Positions 26,962 through 38,243 of a DNA stretch of 64,000 nt are shown here, piece by piece. The stretch comes from Sphingopyxis sp. JAI128 (GTDB taxonomy: Bacteria; Pseudomonadota; Alphaproteobacteria; Sphingomonadales; Sphingomonadaceae): contig NZ_JACHDA010000001.1 of the NCBI RefSeq assembly GCF_014207235.1, positions 124,001-188,000 on the forward strand, given 5' to 3'. Each line of letters starts with the position of its first letter. Within the stretch, counting starts at the first letter, position 1. Below the pieces are notes generated by a model that did no database searches, was not told the DNA's origin, and worked only from the letters and a program-made list of their open reading frames with translations. The translations under genes were made by a program, and so were the position numbers.

Positions 26962-28560
26962 TCACATCCTGAACACACCGAACCCGCGATCTTCGACCGG
27001 CGCGTTCAGCGTTGCGGCAAAGGCCAGTCCCAGCACGTCGCGGGTCTGCGCGGGGTCGATGATGCCATCGTCCCACAATCGCGCGGTCGCGTGATAGGGG
27101 TTGCCTTCATTCTCATATTTCTGGCGGATCGGCGCCTTGAAGGCTTCGGCCTCTTCGGGCGTCCATTTGTCGGCGTCGCGGTGGACGGTTGCGAGCACCG
27201 ACGCCGCCTGTTCGCCGCCCATCACGCTGATCCGGCTGTTGGGCCAGCTGAACAGGAAGCGGGGCGAGTAAGCGCGCCCGCACATGCCGTAATTGCCCGC
27301 GCCGAAGCTGCCGCCGATCAGCACGGTGATCTTCGGCACCGTCGCGGTCGCGACCGCGGTCACCAGCTTCGCGCCATGTTTCGCGATGCCCTCGGCCTCA
27401 TATTTGCCGCCGACCATGAAGCCACTGATATTCTGGAGGAAGAGCAGGGGAATGCGCCGCTGCTGCGCCAGCTCGATGAAATGCGCGCCCTTGACCGCGC
27501 TTTCGCTGAACAGCACGCCATTGTTCGCGAGGATCGCGACGGGGATGCCCCATATATGCGCGAATCCGCAGACGAGCGTGCTGCCGTAATTCGCCTTGAA
27601 CTCGTGGAACTCGCTGGCATCGACGATGCGCGCGATTACCTCATGCACGTCGTAGGGCGCGCGAACATCGTCGGGAACGACGCCATAGATTTCCTCGGCG
27701 GCATATTTCGGCGGGCGCGGCGCCTTCATCGGCACCTCGAAGCCCTTGTCCTCTCCAAGGTGGCTGACAATGTCGCGCACGATCGTCAGCGCATGCTCGT
27801 CATTTTCGGCGAGATGGTCGACGACGCCCGATTTCTTGGCATGCAGGTCGCCGCCGCCGAGATCCTCGGCGCTGATTTCCTCGCCCGTCGCGGCCTTCAC
27901 CAATGGCGGGCCGGCGAGGAAGATCGTGCCCTGACCCCGCACGATCACCGTTTCGTCGGACATCGCGGGGACATAGGCGCCGCCCGCGGTGCAGCTTCCC
28001 ATGACGCAGGCGATCTGCGGGATGCGTTTCGCCGACATATTCGCCTGGTTGAAGAAGATGCGCCCGAAATGGTCGCGGTCGGGGAAGACCTGGTCCTGGT
28101 GCGGCAGGTTCGCGCCGCCACTGTCGACGAGGTAGATGCACGGCAGGCGGTTCGCCTCGGCAATCTCCTGCGCGCGCAGATGCTTCTTCACCGTCATCGG
28201 ATAATAGGTGCCGCCCTTTACCGTCGCGTCGTTGCACACGATCATGCACTGGCGCCCCGACACTTGCCCGATCCCGCAGATCAGCCCCGCGCCCGGCACT
28301 TCACCTTCGTAGAGGTCGTTCGCCGCAAGCTGGCCGATCTCGAGGAAGGGCGAGCCCGGATCGAGCAGTCGTTCGACGCGCTCGCGCGGAAGCAATTTGC
28401 CGCGGCTCTTATGCCGCTCGCGCGACTTTTCGTTGCCGCCGAGCGCCGCTTCGGCGACCGCCGTCCGCAACGCGTCGGTCAGCGCACGATTATGCGCGCT
28501 GCGGGTGCGAAATTCGTCGCTGTCCGCGTTGATGTTCGTGCCGAGAACCGGTGCGCTCAC
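26962..28560 (-). CDS. mccB: Methylcrotonyl-CoA carboxylase beta (carboxyltransferase) subunit
   Basis: A 532-residue carboxyltransferase with two crotonase-like halves. Blocks include [36 protein letters not shown], the oxyanion segment [30 protein letters not shown] and [15 protein letters not shown], which match the methylcrotonyl/geranyl-CoA carboxylase group. GTG 28560 (VSAPVLGT) is chosen because GGGAGAGA lies seven bases before it; upstream codons to 28626 are unlikely. First gene of the minus-strand run with the orphan, mccA and maoC. Confidence 0.92.
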   Translation of the reverse strand: MSAPVLGTNINADSDEFRTRSAHNRALTDALRTAVAEAALGGNEKSRERHKSRGKLLPRERVERLLDPGSPFLEIGQLAANDLYEGEVPGAGLICGIGQVSGRQCMIVCNDATVKGGTYYPMTVKKHLRAQEIAEANRLPCIYLVDSGGANLPHQDQVFPDRDHFGRIFFNQANMSAKRIPQIACVMGSCTAGGAYVPAMSDETVIVRGQGTIFLAGPPLVKAATGEEISAEDLGGGDLHAKKSGVVDHLAENDEHALTIVRDIVSHLGEDKGFEVPMKAPRPPKYAAEEIYGVVPDDVRAPYDVHEVIARIVDASEFHEFKANYGSTLVCGFAHIWGIPVAILANNGVLFSESAVKGAHFIELAQQRRIPLLFLQNISGFMVGGKYEAEGIAKHGAKLVTAVATATVPKITVLIGGSFGAGNYGMCGRAYSPRFLFSWPNSRISVMGGEQAASVLATVHRDADKWTPEEAEAFKAPIRQKYENEGNPYHATARLWDDGIIDPAQTRDVLGLAFAATLNAPVEDRGFGVFRM

Positions 28561-28706
28561 TGTATCGTCTCTCCCTGAAGCCCGTTCGGAACTAACCTGC
28601 CGTTCGTCGATTGAAAAGCACGGCATGCCGAAAATGGTTGGAATTGAAACCGGATTTTTCCACGCGTCGGTCGCCTGCCGATCCGTGACAAAATAAGGCC
28701 ATTCTG

Positions 28707-30791
28707 ATGAAAAAAGCTGTCTTTGCTGTTCTTCTGTCCACAGCTGCCGTTCTTGCCGGGCCCGTCGCCTGTAGCGGCGGCGGCAAGGACAGCTCCGCCG
28801 CTTACGCCGTCGGGACCGACATCGGGATCAGCAAAGCCGCAATGGATACGACGGCGAAGCCGGGTGACGACTTTTACGCCTATGCCAACGGAAACTGGGA
28901 CAAGGCGAACGAAATCCCCGCGGACCGGTCCTCGATCGGCGCCTTTTACGTCGCACAGCTCGAAACCGAAAAGCGCAACCGCGAGCTGGTCGATGCGATC
29001 GTCAAGGGCAACGCCGCCCCCGGCACCAACGAAGGCCGTATTGCCGCCTTCTACAAAGCCTACACCGATGTGAAGGCGATCGACGCCGCGGGCATGAAGC
29101 CTGTCGCCGCCGATCTCGCGCGCTTCGCCGCGATCAGCGACAAGGCCGCGCTGTCGAAGGTGCTCGGCGAGCAGCTTCGCGCCGACGTCGATCCGCTCAA
29201 TGCCACCGACTTCCAGACCGAAAATCTGTTCGGCGTCTTCGTGACGCAGGGGCTCGCGACCCCCGGCGAGGTTATCCCCTATTTGCTGCAGGGCGGGCTC
29301 GGCATGCCCGAGCGCGAATATTATCTGTCGGCCGATCCCAAGATGGCGAGCATCCGCACCGCCTACCAGGCCTATATCGCCAAGCTGTTGACCGCCGCCG
29401 GGCAGAGCGACGCCGCCGAGAAGGCGAAGCGCATCTACGACCTCGAGATCAAGATCGCCAAGGCGCATGCAACGCGCGAACAGAGCGAGGATTTCACCAA
29501 GTCCGCCGACGTCTGGACCAAAGCCGATTTCGCGAAGAAGGCGCCCGGTATCGACTGGCAGACCTTCTTTGCCGCGGCGAAGCTCGACGGCGCGGACAAG
29601 TTCGGCGCCTATCATGCGAATGCGATCACCGGCCTGTCGGCGCTCGTTGCGTCCGAGCCGATCGATGCCTGGAGGGACTGGCTCGCCTTCCACCAGATCA
29701 ACAGCCACGCCGACGTGCTGCCGAGCGCAATCGATAGCGCGCATTTTGCCTTTTACGGCACGACGATGGCGGGCACGCCGCAGCAGCGCGGCCGCGAAAG
29801 GCGCGCGCTCGACGCGCTCGACACCTATCTCGGCGATGCCGTCGGCAAGGCCTATGCCGACAAATATTTCCCCGCCTCGGCCAAGGCCGAGGTCGGCGAC
29901 ATGGTGAAGAATATCAAGGCGGCCTTTGCAAAGCGCGTCGAAACGATCGACTGGATGGCGCCCGAAACCAAGAAGGAAGCGATCAAGAAGGTCGAGACGA
30001 TTGTGGTCGGGGTGGGCTATCCCGACACCTGGCGCGACTATGGCAGCTACACCGTCGGCACCGACGCCTATGCCAACGAGGTCGCGGGGCAAAAGGCCGA
30101 ATATGCGCATCAACTCGCCAAGATCGGCAAGCCGATGGACAAGGGCGAATGGTGGATGGTCCCTCAGACCGTCAACGCGGTGAACCTGCCGGTGCAGAAT
30201 GCGCTCAATTTCCCCGCCGCGATCCTGCAACCGCCCTTCTTCAACGCCAAGGCCGATCCCGCGTTCAACTATAGCGCGATCGGCGCGGTGATCGGCCACG
30301 AGATCAGCCACAGCTTCGACAATAATGGCGCCGCGTTCGATTCCACCGGCGCGCTGCGCAACTGGTGGACTGCGGCGGATCTGGCGAAATTCAACGCCGC
30401 GGGCGATGCGCTCGCGGCGCAGTTCGACACCTACAAGCCGTTCCCCGACCTGGCGGTCAACGGGAAGCTGACGCTGGGTGAAAATATCGCCGACGTCGCG
30501 GGGCTGCAGGCTGCTTACGACGCGTACCGCGCGTCGCTCGGCGGCAAGGAAGCGCCCGTGATCGACGGCTTTACCGGCGACCAGCGTTTCTTCATCGCCT
30601 TTACGCAGACCTGGGCGACCAAGATGCGCGCCGAGGCACTGCGCGCGCGCATCGCGACCGACGGCCACGCGCCGGGCATGTACCGCGCGCTGACGGTCCG
30701 CAACCTCGACGCTTGGTACAAGGCGTTCGACGTCAAGGAAGGCGACAAGCTCTACCTCGCGCCCGACAAACGCGTGCGCATCTGGGGCTGA
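28707..30791 (+). CDS. M13 family (neprilysin/PepO-like) metallopeptidase, exported
   Basis: A 694-residue zinc peptidase. The N-terminus ([18 protein letters not shown] then PVACSG) is a signal peptide, probably a lipoprotein with Cys23. The zinc motif HEISH with [10 protein letters not shown] lies near residues 530-542, and the third ligand is in ENIADVAGL near residue 592. The [14 protein letters not shown] and [10 protein letters not shown] blocks are typical of M13. It degrades peptides in the periplasm. It lies between mccB and ivd on the opposite strand and splits the leucine block. Confidence 0.92.
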   Translation: MKKAVFAVLLSTAAVLAGPVACSGGGKDSSAAYAVGTDIGISKAAMDTTAKPGDDFYAYANGNWDKANEIPADRSSIGAFYVAQLETEKRNRELVDAIVKGNAAPGTNEGRIAAFYKAYTDVKAIDAAGMKPVAADLARFAAISDKAALSKVLGEQLRADVDPLNATDFQTENLFGVFVTQGLATPGEVIPYLLQGGLGMPEREYYLSADPKMASIRTAYQAYIAKLLTAAGQSDAAEKAKRIYDLEIKIAKAHATREQSEDFTKSADVWTKADFAKKAPGIDWQTFFAAAKLDGADKFGAYHANAITGLSALVASEPIDAWRDWLAFHQINSHADVLPSAIDSAHFAFYGTTMAGTPQQRGRERRALDALDTYLGDAVGKAYADKYFPASAKAEVGDMVKNIKAAFAKRVETIDWMAPETKKEAIKKVETIVVGVGYPDTWRDYGSYTVGTDAYANEVAGQKAEYAHQLAKIGKPMDKGEWWMVPQTVNAVNLPVQNALNFPAAILQPPFFNAKADPAFNYSAIGAVIGHEISHSFDNNGAAFDSTGALRNWWTAADLAKFNAAGDALAAQFDTYKPFPDLAVNGKLTLGENIADVAGLQAAYDAYRASLGGKEAPVIDGFTGDQRFFIAFTQTWATKMRAEALRARIATDGHAPGMYRALTVRNLDAWYKAFDVKEGDKLYLAPDKRVRIWG

Positions 30792-30811
30792 TGAGCGGGC
30801 GGGGCGGGGCG

Positions 30812-31099
30812 TCATTTCGCCTCGCCTTCCCCAGCCGGCGCGTCAGGCCTTTCCTTCAGGATCAGGTAGCGATAGACGCCAATCGCGTTGATGATCAGCA
30901 GCGCGATGTTCTGCCAGCCGATGCCTTCGCTGTCGGGTTGCAGAAAACCCCATGCGATCAACGCTATGCTGCTCGTCACGAAAACGACAAAAGCCCAGCC
31001 GGTCGAGCGCCGCCCGAGGTTGAGCGACACCACCAGCGCCGCGAGCGTCGCCGCGCCCGCGCCGTAATATTGGAGTGCGGTGAGGAGCGTGTCGTTCAC
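30812..31099 (-). CDS. Small three-helix membrane protein, unknown function
   Basis: A 95-residue protein, GTG start, with three hydrophobic segments (about 11-28, 35-52, 62-78) and a charged C-terminus. It is two bases downstream of the preceding membrane gene and thus the third gene of the ivd transcript. No family recognised; transporter-like names would be guesswork. Confidence 0.65.
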   Translation of the reverse strand: MNDTLLTALQYYGAGAATLAALVVSLNLGRRSTGWAFVVFVTSSIALIAWGFLQPDSEGIGWQNIALLIINAIGVYRYLILKERPDAPAGEGEAK

Positions 31100-31101
31100 A
31101 G

Positions 31102-31452
31102 CTATGCCAACGCGCCGACCAAGGCAAAGATGCCCGCGCTACAGAGCGCCGGCCACGCGATGTGGCGGCCCTTGGTATAGGCGGCGTTGACCAGACCTGT
31201 CGCAAGCCATCCTGCGCCAATCACGATTAGCAGCCCGCGCGGCGTTCCGGGCCAAATGACTGCCGACGCCGAAATCAGCATCAACACCGCGGTGGCATGC
31301 CACGCGAACCGAATGATGCGGCGCGTCAGCGCGTCGGACAGCGGGCCTTCGCGGCGCTGCAGCAACGGCACGATCAGTCGCCGATAGCCCAGCACCGAAT
31401 GAACCCCGGCCGCGGTCACCATGAAGGCGGCCGACAGCCAGAGCCAGATCAC
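31102..31452 (-). CDS. Small membrane protein, unknown function
   Basis: A 116-residue protein starting with GTG that overlaps the ivd stop (GTGA), beginning [19 protein letters not shown]. Four hydrophobic segments are visible, with basic residues between helices 1 and 2 ([15 protein letters not shown]). The overlap and the two-base gap to the next gene indicate one transcript with ivd. The function is unknown. A much longer in-frame reading to 31830 is antisense-like sequence inside ivd and is rejected. Confidence 0.65.
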   Translation of the reverse strand: MIWLWLSAAFMVTAAGVHSVLGYRRLIVPLLQRREGPLSDALTRRIIRFAWHATAVLMLISASAVIWPGTPRGLLIVIGAGWLATGLVNAAYTKGRHIAWPALCSAGIFALVGALA

Positions 31453-32618
31453 GCGCCCGCGCCGATCAGTTCGCGGCCGATCAGCATGCGGCGGATTTCG
31501 TTCGTGCCCGCGCCGATGTCGAGCAGCTTGGCGTCGCGCCAGTAACGTTCGACCGGCCAGTCCTTGGTATAGCCCGCGCCGCCCAGAGCTTGGATTGCTT
31601 CGCCCGCGACCTTCACCGCATTCTCGCTTGCGAGCAGGATGCAGCCCGCTGCATCGAAGCGCGTCGTCTGCCCGGCATCGCACGCCTTGGCGACGTTGTA
31701 GACATAAGAGCGCGCCGACTGGAGCATGACATACATGTCGGCGACCTTCGCCTGCATCAGCTGGAACGATCCGATCGGCTTGCCGAACTGCTTGCGCTCG
31801 CGGACATAGGGAATGACGGTGTCGAGACACGCCTGCATGATGCCGAGCTGGAGCCCGGCGAGCACGACGCGCTCATAATCGAGCCCCGACATCAGCACGC
31901 CGACGCCGCCATTCTCCGGCCCCATGACCTGTTCTTCGGACACTTCGCAATCGGTGAACACCAGCTCGGCGGTCGGCGAGCCGCGCATGCCCACCTTGTC
32001 GATCTTCTGCCCGATCTTAAACCCCGGCATGTCCTTTTCGATCAGGAAGGCCGTGATCCCGCGCGATCCCGCCTCGGGGCTCGTCTTCGCATAGACGACG
32101 AGCGTGTCGGCATGCGTCGCATTGGTGATCCAGAATTTGGTGCCGTTGAGGACATAGCCGCCCTGAACCCGGTCGGCCTTCAGCTTCATCGACACGACGT
32201 CGCTGCCGGCGCCGGCTTCGGACATCGCCAGGCTGCCGACATGTTCGCCGCTGATCAGCTTGGGAAGATATTTCGCCTTTTGCTCGGGATTGCCCCATCG
32301 GCGGATCTGGTTGACGCACAGGTTCGAGTGCGCGCCATAGGAGAGGCCGATCGCGGCGCTGGCACGGCTCACTTCCTCCACCGCGATCACATGTTCGAGA
32401 TATCCGAGGCCGAGCCCGCCGAACTCTTCCTCGACGGTGATGCCGTGCAGGCCGAGCGCACCCATCTGCATCCACAGCTCATCGCGCGGAAACCAGTCGT
32501 CCGCATCGGCCTTGACCGCGAGCGGTGCGATCTGTTCGTCGGCGAAACGAGCGGTGGTATCGCGGATCATGTCGGCGGTTTCGCCGAGCGCGAAATCGAA
32601 ATCGGGGGTGGCGCGCAT
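31449..32618 (-). CDS. ivd: Isovaleryl-CoA dehydrogenase
   Basis: A 389-residue FAD enzyme that converts isovaleryl-CoA to 3-methylcrotonyl-CoA in leucine degradation. Glu249 in [10 protein letters not shown] is the catalytic base at the position used by isovaleryl-CoA dehydrogenase, while the position used by other acyl-CoA dehydrogenases is glycine ([12 protein letters not shown]). [13 protein letters not shown] and [20 protein letters not shown] also match. It would supply the substrate for the carboxylase encoded about 3 kb downstream on the same strand. It is divergent from the LysR gene across 100 bases. Confidence 0.93.
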   Translation of the reverse strand: MRATPDFDFALGETADMIRDTTARFADEQIAPLAVKADADDWFPRDELWMQMGALGLHGITVEEEFGGLGLGYLEHVIAVEEVSRASAAIGLSYGAHSNLCVNQIRRWGNPEQKAKYLPKLISGEHVGSLAMSEAGAGSDVVSMKLKADRVQGGYVLNGTKFWITNATHADTLVVYAKTSPEAGSRGITAFLIEKDMPGFKIGQKIDKVGMRGSPTAELVFTDCEVSEEQVMGPENGGVGVLMSGLDYERVVLAGLQLGIMQACLDTVIPYVRERKQFGKPIGSFQLMQAKVADMYVMLQSARSYVYNVAKACDAGQTTRFDAAGCILLASENAVKVAGEAIQALGGAGYTKDWPVERYWRDAKLLDIGAGTNEIRRMLIGRELIGAGA

Positions 32619-32704
32619 GAGGGTCCCTTCGGTCAGGGGCGGAACATGCCGCGGTTGTGCCCCAAAGCGCCTTCATATGAAAATTGAAACTTCATGCGCT
32701 TCAG

Positions 32705-32721
32705 CATAAGAAAATCTTATG
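32705..32721. promoter_or_regulatory. Palindrome over the LysR start codon, possible LTTR site
   Basis: CATAAGA-AAA-TCTTATG is a perfect 7-bp inverted repeat with a three-base centre. It contains a T-N11-A core as bound by LysR-type regulators. The last three bases are the ATG of the LysR gene itself, so binding would repress its own expression and could act on the divergent ivd. A second perfect palindrome, TTCATATGAA at 32672-32681, lies closer to ivd. Confidence 0.45.
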
Positions 32722-33615
32722 ATAAAGCGTTCGCACATCCGTCAGTTCCTTGCCGTGGTCGACGCGGGCAGCTTCACGCGCGCGGCGCAGCAGATTCGGG
32801 TCACCCAGCCGGCGCTGTCGACGGGCGTCGCCGACCTTGAACGCCTCGTCGGCGCGCCGCTCTTCATCCGCAATCGTCGCCAGATCCGGCTCACCGAAGC
32901 CGGCGGTCGTTTCCTGCCGATCGCGCGCGATCTCGAACGCAATTTCCGTGCGGCCGACGGCTTTGGCCGCGCGGAAGAAAGCGACAAGCCCGTGCTCAAG
33001 TTCGGAACCATCCGGTCGATCCCGGGGGCGTTTTTCCAGACCGTTGCGGCGCTGCTGTCGCGCGACTTCGCGCTCGAGGTCAGCGAGAACAGCGATTCCG
33101 ATCTTCGCGCCGCCATCCATGCAGGCCGCCTCGGCATGGCGATGGTCCCGCTCCGGCCGGGCGAGCGCGACGCCAATGTCGTGCCGCTCTATCAAGAGCC
33201 GATGGTCATGTTCGTCGCCGCCGATCATCCGCTGGCGGGGCACGGCGACGTGTCGCCCGAGGATCTGGCGCCCGAAACGATGATCGCGCGGCGCTCGTGC
33301 GAATTTCTCGACGCGACCAGCCGCTTCTTCACGCGTCACCGGGTTCGCCCGCGCTTCGCGCTCCGCAGCGACAGCGACGAGCGCTGCCTGCGCATGGTCG
33401 CCGCCGGTGTGGGCATCACCACCGCGCCGGCTTCGCTGGCAATCGACGGCATCGTGCCGGTCAAGGTCATCGGATATGATTTCAGCCGGGAGCTAGGGCT
33501 GCTGATCGACCCCGCATGGCGAGCGCAGCCCGACATCGCGCAGCGCGCCGAACGCGCGCTTCCGGCAATCCGCCGCGCGGCGGCCGACTGGCAGGCGGCG
33601 CGGGTCGATGGCTGA
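32719..33615 (+). CDS. LysR family transcriptional regulator
   Basis: A 298-residue LTTR. The N-terminal winged helix-turn-helix reads FLAVVDAGSFTRAAQQIRVTQ then PALSTGVADLERLVGAPLF; the remaining 220 residues form the effector-binding domain. The start lies inside a palindrome (32705-32721), with no Shine-Dalgarno site, so the mRNA may be leaderless. Neighbours are ivd, divergent, and cysD, 75 bases downstream on the same strand. Either sulfur assimilation or branched-chain catabolism could be its target; the sequence alone does not decide. Confidence 0.85.
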   Translation: MIKRSHIRQFLAVVDAGSFTRAAQQIRVTQPALSTGVADLERLVGAPLFIRNRRQIRLTEAGGRFLPIARDLERNFRAADGFGRAEESDKPVLKFGTIRSIPGAFFQTVAALLSRDFALEVSENSDSDLRAAIHAGRLGMAMVPLRPGERDANVVPLYQEPMVMFVAADHPLAGHGDVSPEDLAPETMIARRSCEFLDATSRFFTRHRVRPRFALRSDSDERCLRMVAAGVGITTAPASLAIDGIVPVKVIGYDFSRELGLLIDPAWRAQPDIAQRAERALPAIRRAAADWQAARVDG

Positions 33616-33690
33616 CCTTGCAAGTCTGGCTTGCCCCCCCCAAAGGCCATACAGCTTGATCGCTCCGGACGGCGGCGGCAAGGGCAGGGC

Positions 33691-34596
33691 ATGACCGATA
33701 CGCTGACCCATCTCGACCGGCTCGAGGCCGAGAGCATCCATATCATGCGCGAAGTGATGGCCGACGCGGCCAAACCCGTGATGCTCTACAGCGTGGGCAA
33801 GGACAGCGCGGTGATGCTGCACCTCGCGCGCAAGGCCTTTTATCCGTCGCCGCCGCCGTTCCCGCTGCTCCATGTCGACACGACATGGAAATTCCGCGCG
33901 ATGTACGAGCTGCGCGACCGCATGGCGGCCGAGAGCGGGATGGAACTCATCGTCTATCAGAACCCGGAGGCGAAAGAGCGCGGGATCAACCCCTTCGATC
34001 ACGGTCCGCTGCACACCGACATGTGGAAGACCGAAGGGCTGAAGCAGGCGCTCGACCTCCACGGCTTCGACGTCGCCTTCGGCGGCGCGCGCCGCGACGA
34101 GGAAAAGAGCCGAGCGAAGGAACGCATCTTCTCCTTCCGCACCGCGACCCACGGCTGGGACCCCAAGAAGCAGCGCCCCGAACTCTGGAACCTCTACAAC
34201 GCCCGCAAGGCGAAGGGGGAGAGCATTCGCGTCTTCCCGATCTCGAACTGGACCGAACTCGACATCTGGCAATATATCGCGCGCGAGAATATCCCGATCG
34301 TGCCGCTCTATTTCGCTGCTCCGCGCCCCACGGTCGAGCGCGACGGCCTGCTGTTGATGGTCGACGACGACCGCTTCCCGCTCAAGGACGGCGAAGTCCC
34401 CGTCGAACGCTCGGTGCGTTTCCGCACGCTCGGTTGCTATCCGCTGACCGGCGCGGTCGAGAGCGAGGCGACGACGCTTGGCGAAGTCATTCAGGAAATG
34501 CTGCTGACGACAACCAGCGAACGGCAAGGCCGCATCATCGACAAGGACGGGGGCGACGCCTCGATGGAGAAAAAGAAGCAGGAGGGGTATTTCTGA
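33691..34596 (+). CDS. cysD: Sulfate adenylyltransferase subunit 2
   Basis: CysD makes adenosine 5'-phosphosulfate from sulfate and ATP, driven by the GTPase CysN. The 301-residue protein has the PP-loop [42 protein letters not shown] and [34 protein letters not shown] is the expected N-terminus; 20 further upstream codons are not. It overlaps cysNC (TGATG) and lies downstream of the LysR gene. Confidence 0.95.
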   Translation: MTDTLTHLDRLEAESIHIMREVMADAAKPVMLYSVGKDSAVMLHLARKAFYPSPPPFPLLHVDTTWKFRAMYELRDRMAAESGMELIVYQNPEAKERGINPFDHGPLHTDMWKTEGLKQALDLHGFDVAFGGARRDEEKSRAKERIFSFRTATHGWDPKKQRPELWNLYNARKAKGESIRVFPISNWTELDIWQYIARENIPIVPLYFAAPRPTVERDGLLLMVDDDRFPLKDGEVPVERSVRFRTLGCYPLTGAVESEATTLGEVIQEMLLTTTSERQGRIIDKDGGDASMEKKKQEGYF

Positions 34597-36497
34597 TGAC
34601 CGACCCCATCTACGTCACCGACGCCCTCATCGCCGAGGACATCGACGCCTATCTCGCGGGCCACGAAAAGAAGTCGCTGCTCCGCTTCATCACCTGCGGC
34701 AGCGTCGACGATGGCAAATCGACGCTGATCGGGCGGTTGCTCTATGACAGCAAGATGATCTTCGAGGACCAGCTCGCCGCGCTGGAGGCCGACAGCAAGC
34801 GCGTCGGCACGCAAGGGCAGGAGATCGACTTTGCCTTGCTCGTCGACGGCCTCGCCGCCGAACGCGAGCAGGGCATCACGATCGACGTCGCCTATCGCTT
34901 TTTCACGACCGAAAAGCGCAAGTTCATCGTCGCCGACACGCCGGGGCACGAACAGTACACGCGCAACATGGTCACGGGGGCCTCGACTGCCGACCTCGCC
35001 GTCATCCTGATCGACGCGCGCAAGGGTGTGCTCACCCAGACGCGCCGCCACAGCTTCCTCGCGCATCTGATCGGCATCAAGCATATCGTTCTCGCGGTGA
35101 ACAAGATGGACCTCGTCGGATACGACAAGGCAGTGTTCGACCGCATCACGCTGGCGTATCGCGCCTTTGCGAGCGAGATCGGCATCACCAACTTCACCGC
35201 GATCCCGATCTCGGGTTTCAAGGGCGACAATATCACCGCGCTTTCGGACAACACGCCCTGGTTCAAAGGCCCTGCGTTGATCGAGCATCTCGAAAATGTC
35301 GAGGTCGGCAGCGCCGCAGACGAAGCCAAGCCGTTCCGTTTGCCTGTCCAATGGGTCAACCGCCCGAACCTCGACTTCCGGGGCTTCTCGGGCCAGCTCG
35401 CGAGCGGCAAGGTCAAGCCCGGCGACGCCGTCCGCATCCTGCCCAGCGGCAAGACGACGACCGTCGAGCGCATCGTCACGCTCGACGGCGACTTGGGCGA
35501 GGCGGCCGCGGGCCAGTCGGTCACGCTGACGCTCGCCGACGAAGTCGATTGCTCGCGCGGCGACGTCATCGCCGCCGCCGACAATCCGCCCGAGGCGGCC
35601 GACCAGTTCGAGGCGACGCTCGTCTGGATGGCCGACGAGGCGATGATCGCGGGCCGCGCCTATTGGCTCAAGCTCGCGACGCAGAGCGTTTCGGCGACGG
35701 TGCAGGCGCCGAAGTACGAGATCAACGTCAACACGCTCGATCATCTCGCGGCGAAGACGCTCGAATTGAACGGCATCGGCGTCGTCGAGCTGTCGACCGA
35801 CAAGCCGATCACCTTCGAGGCCTATGCCGACAACCGGACGCTCGGCGGTTTCATCCTGATCGACAAGCTCACCAACGCGACCGTCGCCGCGGGGATGCTG
35901 CACTTCAGCCTTCGCCGCGCGCAAAATGTCCATTGGCAGGCGACCGACATCGACCGCGACATGCGCGCGAACCTCAAGAACCAGCGCCCCGCTCTGCTCT
36001 GGTTCACGGGCCTGTCGGGATCGGGCAAGTCGACGATCGCCAACCTCGTCGAAAAGAAGCTGCACCGGATGAACCGGCACAGTTTCCTCTTGGATGGCGA
36101 CAATGTCCGCCATGGCCTCAACCGCGACCTCGGCTTTACCGAGGCCGACCGGATCGAGAATATCCGCCGCGTCGGCGAGGTCGCGAAGCTGATGACCGAC
36201 GCGGGGCTGATCGTCATCACCGCCTTCATCTCGCCGTTTAAGGCCGAACGCGAGTTGGTGCGCGGGATGCTGCCCGAGGGCGAGTTCCTCGAAATCTTCA
36301 TCGACACCCCGATCGCGGAGGCGGAGAAACGCGACGTCAAGGGCCTCTACAAAAAGGCGCGCGCGGGCCAGCTCAAGAATTTCACCGGTATCGACAGCCC
36401 CTATGAGGCGCCCGAGAACCCCGAAATTCGTATCGACACGACCGCGATGACGCCCCAAGAAGCGGCGGATCTGATCATCGATCGCTTGCTGGGATAG
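34596..36497 (+). CDS. cysNC: Bifunctional sulfate adenylyltransferase subunit 1 / adenylylsulfate kinase
   Basis: A 633-residue fusion. The N-terminal part is the CysN GTPase, with [15 protein letters not shown] (G1, about residues 30-44), [12 protein letters not shown] (G3) and NKMDLV (G4). It is followed after about residue 440 by the APS kinase CysC with P-loop [11 protein letters not shown] and [16 protein letters not shown]. It couples GTP hydrolysis to APS synthesis and then phosphorylates APS to PAPS. CysC runs at full length to the stop. The ATG overlaps the cysD stop by one base. Confidence 0.95.
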   Translation: MTDPIYVTDALIAEDIDAYLAGHEKKSLLRFITCGSVDDGKSTLIGRLLYDSKMIFEDQLAALEADSKRVGTQGQEIDFALLVDGLAAEREQGITIDVAYRFFTTEKRKFIVADTPGHEQYTRNMVTGASTADLAVILIDARKGVLTQTRRHSFLAHLIGIKHIVLAVNKMDLVGYDKAVFDRITLAYRAFASEIGITNFTAIPISGFKGDNITALSDNTPWFKGPALIEHLENVEVGSAADEAKPFRLPVQWVNRPNLDFRGFSGQLASGKVKPGDAVRILPSGKTTTVERIVTLDGDLGEAAAGQSVTLTLADEVDCSRGDVIAAADNPPEAADQFEATLVWMADEAMIAGRAYWLKLATQSVSATVQAPKYEINVNTLDHLAAKTLELNGIGVVELSTDKPITFEAYADNRTLGGFILIDKLTNATVAAGMLHFSLRRAQNVHWQATDIDRDMRANLKNQRPALLWFTGLSGSGKSTIANLVEKKLHRMNRHSFLLDGDNVRHGLNRDLGFTEADRIENIRRVGEVAKLMTDAGLIVITAFISPFKAERELVRGMLPEGEFLEIFIDTPIAEAEKRDVKGLYKKARAGQLKNFTGIDSPYEAPENPEIRIDTTAMTPQEAADLIIDRLLG

Positions 36498-36499
36498 AC

Positions 36500-37252
36500 A
36501 TGGCTGCGGGGGAAAGCGACGAACAGCTTGCCGAACGGCTTGCAACCGCAGCGGGTGCGATCCTGCTCGATCTGCGCGCGCGCGGCGACCTTGAAGGCAA
36601 GGCGCTGGGGAAGGCGGGTGACGAGCAGGCCAACGCCATGCTGTGCCGCGAGATTCGCGCCGCGCGTCCCGCCGATGCGCTGCTCTCCGAAGAGGAAAAG
36701 GACAATGTGGCACGCTGTGGCCAGAGCCGCGTCTGGATCGTCGATCCGCTCGACGGCACGCGCGAATATGGCGAGGGCCGCGACGACTGGGCGGTGCATG
36801 TCGCGCTCGCGGTGGACGGCGTCGCAACGGTCGGTGCCGTTGCGCTGCCCGGCCTCGGCGTCACGCTGACCTCGGGCGCGCCGGTCGCGCTTCGACCCGC
36901 GAACCAGCCGCTCCGCATGCTCGTCAGCCGCACACGCCCCGCCGCCGAGGCGGTGTTCGTCGCCGACAAGCTCGGCGCGGAACTGGTCGCGATGGGCTCG
37001 GCGGGCGCCAAGGCGATGGCGGTCGTGCGCGGCGAAGCCGATATCTACCTCCACACCGGCGGCCAATATGAGTGGGACAATTGTGCGCCCGTCGCGGTGG
37101 CGCAGGCGGCGGGCCTGCACGTCAGCCGCGTCGACGGCTCGCCGATCCGTTATAATAATCCCGATACCTATCTGCCCGACCTGCTGATTTGCCGGAAAGA
37201 GCTGGCCGATGCGGTGCTGCGTCTGGCCGCGGACTATTCGCCCGCGCGATAA
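36500..37252 (+). CDS. cysQ: 3'(2'),5'-bisphosphate nucleotidase CysQ
   Basis: A 250-residue inositol-monophosphatase-fold enzyme that hydrolyses PAP to AMP and so clears the by-product of PAPS reduction. Metal sites are in LLSEEEKD and WIVDPLDGTREYGEG; the second Asp is in YEWDNCAPVAV. It starts two bases after cysNC, making cysD-cysNC-cysQ a tight sulfate-activation operon. CysQ rather than an inositol phosphatase is favoured by this context. Confidence 0.9.
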   Translation: MAAGESDEQLAERLATAAGAILLDLRARGDLEGKALGKAGDEQANAMLCREIRAARPADALLSEEEKDNVARCGQSRVWIVDPLDGTREYGEGRDDWAVHVALAVDGVATVGAVALPGLGVTLTSGAPVALRPANQPLRMLVSRTRPAAEAVFVADKLGAELVAMGSAGAKAMAVVRGEADIYLHTGGQYEWDNCAPVAVAQAAGLHVSRVDGSPIRYNNPDTYLPDLLICRKELADAVLRLAADYSPAR

Positions 37253-37367
37253 AGCCGGGCGCCGCCGGTCCCTTGTCGCGAAAGGCGATTTAAGCGCAAG
37301 AATCGGGACGCCGCGCCCTCCGTTGCCTCGATAGAGCGCCCTGACCGATGTCAGGAAGAGGCAAATC

Positions 37368-38126
37368 ATGGAACTGGAAGACAAGACCATCATCGTCACC
37401 GGCGCGAGCAGCGGGATCGGCGCCGCGGCGGCGAAGCTGTTTGCATCGGAAGGCGCGAATGTGGTGCTGGGCGCGCGTCGAGGCGCCGAACTCGAAGCCG
37501 TTGCCGATACGATCCGCCATGCCGATGGGCAGGCGGTGTTCCTCGCCGGCGACGTGAGGGACGCGCAATATGCCAAGGCTCTTGTCGATCTGGCCGGAAA
37601 GGCGTTTGGCGGACTGGACGGCGCGTTCAACAATGCCGGTATCGTCGGGGATATGCAGCCGGTCCCCGATATGGCCATCGGCAACTGGACCGACGTCCTC
37701 TCGGTCAACCTGACCGCCGCCTTTCTGGCCGCCAAGGCCCAGCTGCCGGCGATGACGGCGCGCGGTGGCGGCTCGATCGTCTTCACGTCTTCATTCGTGG
37801 GTTTCAGCAACGGCGGTCTGCCCGGCATGGCGGCCTATGCGGCGTCCAAGGCGGGGCTGATCGGCTTTGCCCGGTCGCTGGCATCGGACCATGCCGCCGA
37901 GGGCATAAGGGTGAACACCTTGCTACCCGGCGGCACGATCACGCCGATGGGAGGCGAAAACGATCCTGCCGCGCAGGAGTTTATAGCCGGATTGCATCCG
38001 ATGAAGCGGATGGCAGCCGCCATCGAGATCGCGCAGGCGGCGCTGTTTCTTTTGTCTCACCGGTCGAGTTTCATGACGGGAAGTCCGATGATTGCCGATG
38101 GCGGGGTCTCGGTCCGGCTGACATGA
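37368..38126 (+). CDS. SDR family oxidoreductase
   Basis: A 252-residue classical short-chain dehydrogenase: TGASSGIG (11-18), NNAG in GAFNNAGIVGD, and Ser/Tyr/Lys in FTSSFVGFSNGGLPGMAAYA then ASKAG. The C-terminus (SFMTGSPMIADGGVSV) is also typical. Substrate unknown. It is separated from cysQ by 115 bases, so it may have its own promoter. Confidence 0.85.
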   Translation: MELEDKTIIVTGASSGIGAAAAKLFASEGANVVLGARRGAELEAVADTIRHADGQAVFLAGDVRDAQYAKALVDLAGKAFGGLDGAFNNAGIVGDMQPVPDMAIGNWTDVLSVNLTAAFLAAKAQLPAMTARGGGSIVFTSSFVGFSNGGLPGMAAYAASKAGLIGFARSLASDHAAEGIRVNTLLPGGTITPMGGENDPAAQEFIAGLHPMKRMAAAIEIAQAALFLLSHRSSFMTGSPMIADGGVSVRLT

Positions 38127-38243
38127 TGGGGACGGCGCCGGATGCTTCGCCATTCGGGCTGTATTTTCACAACCGGCGATTGCCAGCGTCCTTCTGTCGC
38201 CCTATTTCGGTTTCATCGAGAAACCGAACACGGGAGACGCATG

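Noticed and set aside
31453..31830. Long in-frame extension of the 116-residue membrane protein into ivd
   Set aside because: It would overlap ivd by 378 bases; the GTG at 31452 overlapping the ivd stop is the natural start.
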